NCBI GenBank assembly: GCA_007695205.1 | Contig: REEF01000195.1 | Span: forward strand, 1-10,648 | Origin: Planctomycetaceae bacterium | GTDB lineage: Bacteria; Planctomycetota; Planctomycetia; Pirellulales; Pirellulaceae | Direction of reading: 5' to 3' | DNA length: 10,648 nucleotides | Shown: one piece after another, positions 1-7,417 of the stretch | Numbering within the stretch: position 1 is the stretch's first letter | How the letters are laid out: each line of letters starts with the position of its first letter | Position numbers and translations under genes: made by a program | The notes under the pieces: model-generated | What the model was told of the DNA's origin: nothing | The model's input: the letters and a program-made list of their open reading frames with translations, nothing else | Databases searched by the model: none

Positions 1-2
1 AC

Positions 3-1331
3 AAGATCCGTACGGGCGTGCGTTTGACCACGGATTTCGCCGTTGATTTCGCGCCACGGACCAGCGACGACGATCCGGCTCGCTACCTGGCCGCCGACTG
101 GTGGAACGCGCCGCTGTTCGCAGCCTGCACGCCACAGCATTACTGCGACGTCGGTGTGCTGGACACGATCCTGCCTCGCCATCCCGACCGCTTTCAACGC
201 TATGAGCAGAGCTTGGACAACGCCTTCGAGGATTTCGTGGCGCGGCGCGAGCGGCAGCGCGAGTACGGGTTCATCAACTACGGAGACTGGTTCGGCGAAC
301 GCACCTGGAACTGGGGCAACAACGAGTATGACACCTCGTGGGCGTTGGCGGTCAACTTCCTGCGGACCGGAAACCGTGACATGCTGGACCAGGCGATCAT
401 CTCCGCCGCACACAGCGCCGATGTCGATACCATCCACCATCACGCCGCCGCTGACCGCGTGGGGTACCAGTACACGCACTGCATCGGGCACACCGCCATG
501 TACTTCCCGCGCGACTGGAAGGGCATGGGCGGCTTCAATACGCACTCGGGAGGCCGCGGCGGCCATATCTGGTCACAAGGCCTGTTTGCCGTCTATGCCT
601 TGACGGGCGAGGAGCGGTTGCTGGAGACGGGCCGCAAGATCAATGACATGCTGGCCCATCACACCACCGATTTCCGTTACGGAGCCGAACGAACCGTGGG
701 TTGGCCGATGGTCGCGGTGATGGCAGGCTATGACTTTGATGCCAATCCGTACTATCGGAACGCGGCGAAGCTGATGGCCGACATCGTCATCTGGACTCAG
801 CACCCCGAGCGAGGTCTTTGGGGACACTGGATCGACGGCAACGAGTGCGACCATGCGCCTCGCTGCTGGGGGTCAAAACCCTTCATGACCGGCGTGCTGC
901 TACGCGGGCTGAAGATGTACGATCTGGTGGAACCCCGCGAGGATACGCGGCAGACCCTGCAGGACAATGTGGCCTATCTTTTCAGAGAAATGTTCATGCA
1001 CCAGCAGGAGCGGCCCGGCTTCGTCTATTCAAGCTGCCGCCATCCTCGGTACTCGCAGACGGGCAGCGCCAGCCGCCTGAGCCTCATCGGCCCGGGCGTT
1101 GCCTACTCCGTGCTGATCGACCCGGACCAGCGGCAGAGAGAACCCCTGGAATATGCGGCGGATCTGTACTTCAACCGAGCAGGGTTGAGCGGCTTTGGCA
1201 AGAGCTTCACGCAGGGCACCTGTTTCCTACCCACGACGATGCACGATCTCAAGACGCTGGGCATCAGCGAATTCCCCAGGGAGCCCGCCGCCGCAAGCAT
1301 ACGGCGACAGGTGCCGGTTGTTCCGCACTGA
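3..1331 (+). CDS. Partial (3' part) PcRGLX/YetA-like secreted alpha-toroid protein, probable rhamnogalacturonan-lyase-type
   Basis: The reading frame is open through the left edge, so the gene starts outside the window. The GTG at 18 is only the first possible start inside it and probably not real. About 440 residues are visible, ending at TGA 1329-1331. Conserved blocks are a YGDWFGE-x(4)-WGNNEYD stretch (about 279-332), HCIGHTAMYF (about 477-506) and HSGGRGGHIWSQGLFAVYALTG (about 543-608). They are followed by repeated helical segments with WP, GLWGHW and QTGS motifs. From memory of the families, this pattern fits the central (alpha/alpha) toroid of PcRGLX/YetA-like proteins, which include exo-acting rhamnogalacturonan lyases (PL26). 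The catalytic assignment is inference; the N-terminal domain and any signal peptide lie outside the window. It converges with the glycosidase operon and may belong to the same polysaccharide-degrading locus. An alternative is an uncharacterised six-hairpin glycosidase-like protein. Confidence 0.62.
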   Translation, partial: KIRTGVRLTTDFAVDFAPRTSDDDPARYLAADWWNAPLFAACTPQHYCDVGVLDTILPRHPDRFQRYEQSLDNAFEDFVARRERQREYGFINYGDWFGERTWNWGNNEYDTSWALAVNFLRTGNRDMLDQAIISAAHSADVDTIHHHAAADRVGYQYTHCIGHTAMYFPRDWKGMGGFNTHSGGRGGHIWSQGLFAVYALTGEERLLETGRKINDMLAHHTTDFRYGAERTVGWPMVAVMAGYDFDANPYYRNAAKLMADIVIWTQHPERGLWGHWIDGNECDHAPRCWGSKPFMTGVLLRGLKMYDLVEPREDTRQTLQDNVAYLFREMFMHQQERPGFVYSSCRHPRYSQTGSASRLSLIGPGVAYSVLIDPDQRQREPLEYAADLYFNRAGLSGFGKSFTQGTCFLPTTMHDLKTLGISEFPREPAAASIRRQVPVVPH

Positions 1332-1349
1332 TGTCTTCGTCCAATTGGG

Positions 1350-1440
1350 GCCAGTGGACCCCATGGTTGCATAAAAAGTAGGACGGATTGGCAATCCGTC
1401 CCACGAGGGAGCTTTATGCAACCATGGGGTCAACCTGGCA
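1350..1440. repeat. Nested foldback (MITE-like) element or bidirectional terminator between convergent genes
   Basis: A perfect 19-base inverted repeat has its left arm GACCCCATGGTTGCATAAA at 1357-1375 and its reverse complement at 1413-1431. Complementarity extends imperfectly outward through GCCAG on the left and CTGGC on the right. Inside sits a second palindrome, GGACGGATTG (1381-1390), one base, CAATCCGTCC (1392-1401). It fills most of the 117-base gap between two convergent stop codons. As RNA it can fold from either strand, which suits a bidirectional terminator, but no U-tract follows either arm. The two-layer structure and the planctomycete-like core also suit a small non-autonomous mobile or REP-type repeat. 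No target-site duplication is obvious. Confidence 0.7.
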
Positions 1441-1448
1441 AAAGGTGG

Positions 1449-3211
1449 TCACGGATGCTGCTGGTCGTGATGCGTGGTGACCTGCCATTGCGAAAAGTCG
1501 TAGGTTCGACGTTCAGGGCCGTAACGGATGTCGAGAATGTGGCCGCCGACCATTTGCTGCATCCAAGGGTTCTCCAGCAGCGGCCAATGTTCTAGGGAGT
1601 AGACTAGCTCGACGCCGTCTACCTGCCGGGACGTGTCGTAGATAATCCGGAGTTTCTTTCCGTCCCGGGAGGTGAATGCGAGGGCAGGATTCGGATCGGC
1701 AGTCCAGGATGCGGCGTCCAGACGTGTTGCCAGGTCGTCCCGAAACGCTGAAAGAGACTCGTGAGCATCTCCTGCGGCGGCTTCGACGACAACCCCGGCG
1801 CGGCGCAGCGGCGTTACAAACTGGGTTGTACCGGGTTTCCAAGGAAAGCCTTGGGTCACCATCAGACCGATGCGGACAGTGCCGTAATCCAAATACAGAC
1901 GGCCTCGATCGGATTCGTCGATAACATCTTCGGGTGCTCGGGGGATATAGCCTCGCAGTTCCGGATGAGGATCGTCGGCCGGGACGTCCAGCACGGCCAG
2001 GAGCGTATCCTGGTGCTGTAAAACCTGTTCGTAACGGCTTGCCCCCAGGTTACGAACTTTCGTGTTGGTCGGATGCAGAAGAAACAAGACACTTTCGCCG
2101 CGATCCCGGCGCCAGCACACGCCCCAGCGCTGGACCTGGTCGTTCCACCGCGGCCACTCGGGCACGTCCTCGACCATGCTGTAGACGGCATAATCTGGAG
2201 TCATGTAGGTGGTCGAATAGTAGCTCATTTCCGGGGTGCTGTAGAATTCCGCAAGCGGGCCCGGGCTGTGGTGCGTTTCGCGATGGATGTAGGCGGCGTC
2301 CCGCTGCGTCGCGATGTCGACCAAGATCTGTGGAGGTCGGTAGTCGGACACAGCCGATTGTACGGTAAACGAGTACTCTGAGGCCGGTCTGGTGGGCATC
2401 AGGCCGCCGAAGAACAGCCATAGAAGCGCCGTGGATGCGCGGTACTGGGACTGGGCGCGAAATGGCACGTAGACGCGTCGCGTGGGTGCGGCCCAATGGC
2501 CCGCCAGCCACTGCGGGGCCGCCGACGCGAGCATCCATTCGGCAGTAAGATTCGCCCGGCGCCGCATCTGTTCGTCGTGAGCCAAGTCTCCCAGGCTGCG
2601 TAGCGGACCGTAGTGATGGACGTAATACGTAGGCGAATTGTGCTCGCGCTCGCCGAAAAAGACATACTCCTCCATGGTTGCCAGCAAGGTCTCGCGGCCG
2701 TGCGGATCGTCGGGCAAAAAGCGGCTGGCGAAATCGGAGTCAGGCCAAGCCACGTGCGAGAGATACGCGGCCGCAGCCAGCATGACGTTCTTGTTCTCGG
2801 TCATGGACGTCTCCCGACGATCGAAGAACGGGGTCGCAAGCATGGCTTGACGAGTCTTTTCCCGCAGGGTTTCCCCATACCGATGCTGCCAGCGAAGATA
2901 GGTGTCCATGCACGCCCAGAGCTGGAACGGTGGATCGTTGGGGTGCAGCCGGTCGAGACACGCCGCCACCTGTTGCCGAGCTTCGTCCTCCAACCCCATG
3001 GCAAAGCGGGCCTGAGCCAGCCAGAAGCCGTGCTGGGGTTGGTGTTCGTGTCGTTTATCGCCCAATCCAGCAGCATGTTTGCCCTTTGCTGAAACCCCGC
3101 GTCCGCCATCGTAGATCCCGGCACCACAAGTCCAGCCACACACGCAGCCACCAGCAGCATGCCGAGAAACATTCGGCGAATGTGCTGTCTATAAAATCGA
3201 ACCAAACCCAT
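1449..3211 (-). CDS. Secreted alpha-toroid-type protein of unknown function, interrupted by a one-base frameshift
   Basis: The true start is the ATG at 3211-3209, seven bases after AGGAG. It begins a signal peptide (basic MGLVRFYRQHIRR, hydrophobic core to about residue 33, likely cut after STMA at 36). This frame reads sensibly to about DTNTNP (residue 59). The sensible sequence then continues one frame over as QHGFWLAQARFAMG and runs to the stop at 1449. One extra C in the CCCC run at 3035-3038 would rejoin them into a protein of about 587 residues. The N-terminal half is helical, with a TENKNVMLAAAAYL segment (corrected residues 138-151) that recalls TENH motifs in toroid-type lyase-like and hydrolase-like proteins. 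The C-terminal half looks beta-rich (YYSTTYMTPDYAVYSM and later strands). I do not recognise a named family. It is the last gene of the operon. An ATG at 3143 gives a longer single-frame reading but would translate the signal-peptide region out of frame. The gene may be a pseudogene or carry a sequencing error. Confidence 0.72.
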
Positions 3212-3334
3212 TTCGATTCTCCTATGATCAGTCAAAGCGCGGTCCTGGAGTATTGTGGCACATCTCGAAGAGGTCCTGACGCGAACGGCCACATGGGGCG
3301 GGAGTCGTTTTCGAATAAGCCGCTTTCCATGTGG
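3212..3334. other. 123-base spacer within the operon, no gene seen
   Basis: This is the widest gap of the operon. It holds the ribosome site for the gene at 3211. At its 5' end, in transcription order, it shares a short stretch with the spacer after the GH39-like gene: TTTCCATGTGGTT, identical at 3324-3336 and 4838-4850 on the plus strand. I see no clear hairpin plus T-run, so read-through is plausible. Confidence 0.45.
3219..3223 (-). promoter_or_regulatory. Ribosome binding site AGGAG fixing the start at 3211
   Basis: AGGAG on the minus strand lies seven bases before the ATG at 3211. It matches the other genes of the operon and supports the signal-peptide frame over the downstream ATG at 3143. 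Confidence 0.75.
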
Positions 3335-4810
3335 TTAATCGTTCGCCGAAAGAGACTCTCGACCCTCTTGCCCTGATGGCATCGGAACCCGGAGCAGCGC
3401 GACATGGGGGCGGTTGTCGGGCGTTTGCAGCCGCACCTTGGCTTTGTGGAGCCATTGCGGGTCGAAATAGTCCCGCTCGACCGGGATCACCGTTTCGTCG
3501 GACCATTCTCCGCGTTCGATATCCAGCCAGCGCAGCGTCATCGAGTCCACGAACACCCACGGATCCAACTCGATGGCTTGGCGGCCATCGGGGAAATAGA
3601 CGGCGTACTGCCGCCCGATGTCGGCCAGGCAATAGGCCTCGCACGAGATATCCAACGGTGACAGCAGGTCGTTGTGTGGCGAACACGAGAAAACGTCCAG
3701 CTTCTCCAGCAACATCCGCATGGCTCTCAACTGGGTCTGCGCAAGCGGCCCCAGTCCAATGCCCCACCGATCCTCGACAGGACGATGAAAGCGGCTGGAA
3801 GCGCACCCGGCGAAGATATTCCGCCAGAACCTTCGTACCGCCTCCCGGCCGTCGCCCGCCGAATAGTTGGCACCCTGCCCGACGCCATAGATCTTCTCGT
3901 TGTTCAGGGGCATGGGCCGGGTCGCGAGCTTTGCGCGCCAACGCATGATGTTCTCCCAATGCGCGTGGCCTCGCGCCCCCATCGAATCCTGGTTGTTCTG
4001 CGAGATCTCTACGAACGAATACAGTTCCGGATAGGTCAGCACGTGACGGACCGTGATCCACGGCCTCATGTGCATGCTGGTGACGTGGATCGTCTTGCCC
4101 CTTTCGTTCGCTCGGCGATGGAGGTACTTGGCCCAGTGGTTCTCCCACTCGACGCCCGCCCAGCTCTCGTTGTTGATGTTATACAGGACGTGGGGATAGT
4201 CGAGTGTGACCGACGTCAGCTTGTCGATGAAGCGTTCTTGGTAGTGCAAGATCTCTTGGTTGTCCTCCTGCACGGCAGCATAGAAATCGTTGCGATCGCG
4301 TATCACCTGGCTGTCGTAGTTGACGTTGCGCTGCGGGTTCCAGGGATGGGACCTCCAGAGTCCTCCGGTGTGGTCGTGCTGATCCCACAGCGTCACTTGC
4401 ACGATAATTCCGCGCGATCGCGTCTCGTCCAGGAAGAACCGCAGTCGATCCCAGTACGGGTCATTCCACTGGTTCAGATCGTATCGGCCGTCCTCGACGC
4501 GTTGGAATGCGTACACGTTGCCCTCGTCCCGGTCGGACATCGTATTGCGGAGGTAGTTGCCACCAACGGAGACGAGAAGATCGAGCTGATCGGTCAGTTG
4601 TTTTCCCGTCCACTGGAACGGGTTATCTTCATCACTGCCCCCCAGCAACAACACCGGCTTGCCTTCGTACTGCCAGTAGAAGGGATTCCCGCGATACGGC
4701 TGGATTCGACCGGCATCGTCCGCCCCCGCCATGCCGCTGCCCCAAGACATCATCATGACCCACACCGCGATCATTTGTATGTGAGCCATCCGGTTACTTG
4801 CTTTACGCAT
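3335..4810 (-). CDS. Secreted clan A glycosidase-like protein (DUF4038/GH140-like barrel plus collagen-binding-like C-terminal domain)
   Basis: 491 residues. The ATG at 4810 follows AAGGAG with eight bases between. The signal peptide covers about residues 1-30, with likely cleavage after AGA. The barrel starts with RIQPYRGNPFYWQYEGKPVLLLGGSD (35-60), then SVGGNYLRNTMSDR (81-94), QVTLWD (138-143) and YNINNES (210-216). E215 would be the acid/base after strand 4. YSFVEISQNNQD (264-275) follows, then PLNNEKIYG (301-309), where E305 is the candidate nucleophile, and SSRFHRP (338-344). Residues about 393-475 (YAVYFPDGR, DPWV, LRWLDIERGEW) resemble the putative collagen-binding domain often found after DUF4038 in GH140-type proteins. 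This is family-level recognition by pattern; the substrate is unknown. It is a full-length paralogue of the protein at 7418-8893, roughly half identical by eye and the same length. It lies 61 bases after the GH39-like gene. Confidence 0.75.
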   Translation of the reverse strand: MRKASNRMAHIQMIAVWVMMMSWGSGMAGADDAGRIQPYRGNPFYWQYEGKPVLLLGGSDEDNPFQWTGKQLTDQLDLLVSVGGNYLRNTMSDRDEGNVYAFQRVEDGRYDLNQWNDPYWDRLRFFLDETRSRGIIVQVTLWDQHDHTGGLWRSHPWNPQRNVNYDSQVIRDRNDFYAAVQEDNQEILHYQERFIDKLTSVTLDYPHVLYNINNESWAGVEWENHWAKYLHRRANERGKTIHVTSMHMRPWITVRHVLTYPELYSFVEISQNNQDSMGARGHAHWENIMRWRAKLATRPMPLNNEKIYGVGQGANYSAGDGREAVRRFWRNIFAGCASSRFHRPVEDRWGIGLGPLAQTQLRAMRMLLEKLDVFSCSPHNDLLSPLDISCEAYCLADIGRQYAVYFPDGRQAIELDPWVFVDSMTLRWLDIERGEWSDETVIPVERDYFDPQWLHKAKVRLQTPDNRPHVALLRVPMPSGQEGRESLSAND

Positions 4811-4818
4811 TTCATGCT

Positions 4819-4824
4819 CTCCTT
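4819..4824 (-). promoter_or_regulatory. Ribosome binding site AAGGAG for the gene starting at 4810
   Basis: AAGGAG on the minus strand, eight bases before the ATG. The gap upstream to the previous stop is only 61 bases, and I see no terminator in it, which suits cotranscription. Confidence 0.7.
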
Positions 4825-4871
4825 CCGATCAAAGCGTTTTCCATGTGGTTCGTCGTTGGGTGAAAGTTTGC

Positions 4872-7391
4872 TCAGTCATTGATCCGCAGGATCGCGAAAT
4901 CTGTCGGATCGAAGTGCCGGGCTCCGCCCAGCCCGGGCACCGGCGAGATCCATGATTTGGGGCCTTCACCGTCGTTGTCATGGACGGCGATGTTGAATCG
5001 AAAGCCGGCTTGCAAGTCTTCCGGCCCCAGTTGCATCCGATCGAGATTCAGCTCCAGTTGATAGGTGGTACGGCTGTCGTCCCGGCTGATCTGGATGGAA
5101 CGGACCGCGCTTCGAATGTCCGGGATGCCTGTGTGAAACCCTGCCACTCGCGGCGAATCGCCCAAATCGCCTGCGATCTCCAGCCGTCCGGTGGCGCCGT
5201 CGGCGGTCGCCCAGCCGACCTCCAGCGCGTCGCCATCCGGAATGGACGCTCCTGACGGCGCGGGATGGTGCTGGTTGTCGGTCACAACCACATTCAGCCT
5301 CAACGCCTGGTCTTCGATGTCGGTGGACACGTTTACTTCGGCGCTTAGATCCGCGACGCCGCTCCACAATAGATGCACCGTATGCGGATCGTGCTCGTGC
5401 TTGTTGGTCACGTGCCCCAAGTCATTGAGCCTGAGACGATGGCCCTGCCCCGCCTGAATCGTGTTGAACGAGACCGGCACGCGCATCACCGGCGCCCAGG
5501 GCAGATCTTCGAACCTGAATCGGATCTCGAACGGTTTGATCTCGCCAAACCGTCCTTCGCCCACGGCGAGTCGAATCGGAAAGCGAGCGGAACCGTCGGC
5601 AGCGACCGTCCGCGTTGCAAGATCATCGAGGATCGTGAACTCGGCGGCGTTCACCTCGACGGCTACCCGGACTTCGCAGTCCAGCGGATTGTGCAGTTCC
5701 AAATCGAGCAGAACCTGCCTGTCCGAGCCCGGGCTCACCCGATCCGGCATCACCACCAGCGGTTGAAGGAGCCGAGGCGCCGTCGTTCCTCCCTCGAAGT
5801 GATAGTATTTCGGTTCGCTCAGCGACACCAACGCTCGTCCCTGCACCAAAGGGACAGGCGAGGCATTGCCGAACAGATCAAGGCGGCTCACACGTTCCAT
5901 CGGACCGGCTACGACCCAGATCGCCTCCGGGGTTCGCGGATCCTCCCGCCAATTGACCAGGAGGTGATCGTCGGGCCGTCCGAACAGGAAGGCGAACCTA
6001 CGGCCATCCTGGACCCATGTCTCCAGATGAGGCCGTCCTCTCAGTTCGCGTACGGCCGTCGCCGCGGCCACCAAGGACTCCTTGGGTCGAATGCGATCTT
6101 CGATCTGGGCGAAATTGCCCGTCCCGGTCGGATTCGTGAGCAGACCATAGGTGTGCCCGGGGCGGTTCGCCTGCTCGCCACCGGCCCGATCCATCAGGTT
6201 GTACCAGGTGTAGGTTTGGGCTCCGATCGCCGAGGCATAGCTGATCTTCTTCATCAGTGTTTCGGCCTGGTGCCGCTGGCCGTAGCGGGTATCCATGCCC
6301 GTCTCGCTGAAGACGATGGGCATCTGTTGGGTACCCGTCCGTCGCCGCAAGTCGGCGAACAGAATGTGCTGGTCGCGGTAAAAGTCGCCAAACGGTCCGT
6401 GCCGATGGTAGGCGAAGACATCGAAAGCGGTCGGATACTCCGCCAGCGTGGCCTCGTAGATCCCCGGCTTGACTTGCCCATGTCCCAGGTGCGTGAATCC
6501 GCCGCTGGCTACGATCTCGTCAGGAGCCACCGATTTGATCGCCTCGTGGGCGATGCGCTGCATTTCGACGTACTCCTCGACGGTTCCCCGAAAAAAACCG
6601 ATGTCTGGCTCGTTCCAGATCTCCCAGAACTCGGCGCGCCCCTGATAGCGATCGGCCAGGGCTGCCAGCCACCGCCGCCAGGCTCCGGGTTCGGGCGGGT
6701 CCAGGTAGCCATCGGCAGCCCATCGGGCCGAACCGTGCACCAGTGGCAGGAACCGGATGCCCCGCGCTTCCATCAGCTCCAACGTCTCGTCAATCACCGG
6801 CCAGTTCCACGTGTCCTTGTTCGGCTGGACCTGCGGCCAGCGCGTTTCGAACCGGTGAAACTCGAACCCGATGGAAGCGGCGATGTCGAAAAGCCATGGT
6901 GTCGGCCGAGGCGCGCCGCTGGCAAACCCGATGGGGAAATGACTGTCGCCCTTCCCCGCCGGCTGGTTCCTCAAATACCTGGCCATAACGTCCCGTTTCC
7001 AGCCCGATACCTCTTCATCCACCATGAGCCGGAAGCGGACCGTGTAGATTCCGTTCAAATCGAGTCGATCCTGCGGAAGGAAGACCCGCTCGTCTGCTCC
7101 AGCAGACACCTCGAACTCGTAATCATGCGGGGTCTCGTGTTCGTCCGGCGACCTCAGGAGAAGCTCCAGACGGACCTTTCGAACCTGGGCGCCCGGATTC
7201 CGAACACGCAACCACGCCGTAGGGGTTTCGCCGTTCGGAGTGGCAAGGAACCTCGATTCGCGAGGCAATTCCACCGCTACACCGCCGGCCTGGGCTACGG
7301 GCTCGTCCACATCGGCTGTCGCCGGACAACTGAGCACCATGAAGAGAAGTATCGCCAAAACACAGCAGACAGGGGTTTGCTTCGTGCTCAT
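4872..7391 (-). CDS. Secreted GH39-like clan A glycoside hydrolase with CBM9/DOMON-like C-terminal domain
   Basis: 839 residues. The start is the ATG at 7391 (MSTKQTPV), eight bases after AGGAG and followed by a signal peptide. Cleavage is likely after PATA (residue 26); C22 in VLSC makes a lipoprotein possible. The frame stays open upstream to 7679, but that part overlaps the previous gene and has no sense as protein. Residues about 37-140 look like a beta-sandwich. The TIM barrel (about 150-455) has RFETRWPQVQP (180-190), the acid/base motif WEIWNEPD with E261, HR at 329-330, and IVFSETGMD with E363 as nucleophile. The pair of glutamates, one in NEP and one about 100 residues later, fits GH39/GH5-type retaining enzymes. 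After further beta domains (about 535-645), residues about 655-839 resemble a CBM9/DOMON-like carbohydrate-binding module (GDALEVGW, FRFNIAVHDNDGEG, PTDFAILRI). The substrate cannot be read from the sequence. It lies 26 bases after the upstream gene, probably in one operon. Confidence 0.82.
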   Translation of the reverse strand: MSTKQTPVCCVLAILLFMVLSCPATADVDEPVAQAGGVAVELPRESRFLATPNGETPTAWLRVRNPGAQVRKVRLELLLRSPDEHETPHDYEFEVSAGADERVFLPQDRLDLNGIYTVRFRLMVDEEVSGWKRDVMARYLRNQPAGKGDSHFPIGFASGAPRPTPWLFDIAASIGFEFHRFETRWPQVQPNKDTWNWPVIDETLELMEARGIRFLPLVHGSARWAADGYLDPPEPGAWRRWLAALADRYQGRAEFWEIWNEPDIGFFRGTVEEYVEMQRIAHEAIKSVAPDEIVASGGFTHLGHGQVKPGIYEATLAEYPTAFDVFAYHRHGPFGDFYRDQHILFADLRRRTGTQQMPIVFSETGMDTRYGQRHQAETLMKKISYASAIGAQTYTWYNLMDRAGGEQANRPGHTYGLLTNPTGTGNFAQIEDRIRPKESLVAAATAVRELRGRPHLETWVQDGRRFAFLFGRPDDHLLVNWREDPRTPEAIWVVAGPMERVSRLDLFGNASPVPLVQGRALVSLSEPKYYHFEGGTTAPRLLQPLVVMPDRVSPGSDRQVLLDLELHNPLDCEVRVAVEVNAAEFTILDDLATRTVAADGSARFPIRLAVGEGRFGEIKPFEIRFRFEDLPWAPVMRVPVSFNTIQAGQGHRLRLNDLGHVTNKHEHDPHTVHLLWSGVADLSAEVNVSTDIEDQALRLNVVVTDNQHHPAPSGASIPDGDALEVGWATADGATGRLEIAGDLGDSPRVAGFHTGIPDIRSAVRSIQISRDDSRTTYQLELNLDRMQLGPEDLQAGFRFNIAVHDNDGEGPKSWISPVPGLGGARHFDPTDFAILRIND

Positions 7392-7399
7392 GCTCTTTT

Positions 7400-7404
7400 C
7401 TCCT
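7400..7404 (-). promoter_or_regulatory. Ribosome binding site AGGAG fixing the start at 7391
   Basis: AGGAG on the minus strand, eight bases before the ATG at 7391. It decides between this start and the long in-frame extension to 7679, which would run inside the preceding gene. Confidence 0.75.
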
Positions 7405-7417
7405 GTTGAGTGGACTC

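Noticed and set aside
1350..1440. CRISPR or attachment site in the foldback region
   Set aside because: There is only one inverted, non-tandem unit, with no regularly spaced direct repeats, no integrase gene nearby and no tRNA.
3256..3272. TGGCACATCTCGAAGAG as a second sigma-54 promoter
   Set aside because: It has the -24 half, but no GC at the required -12 spacing, and it points against the operon into the antisense of a gene.
5373..7409. 678-codon open frame on the plus strand opposite the GH39-like gene
   Set aside because: It is antisense to a gene with clear motifs, is rich in Arg/His/Pro without domains, and is typical of open antisense frames in GC-rich DNA. The same applies to 3674-4882, 3228-4148 and 7844-8887.
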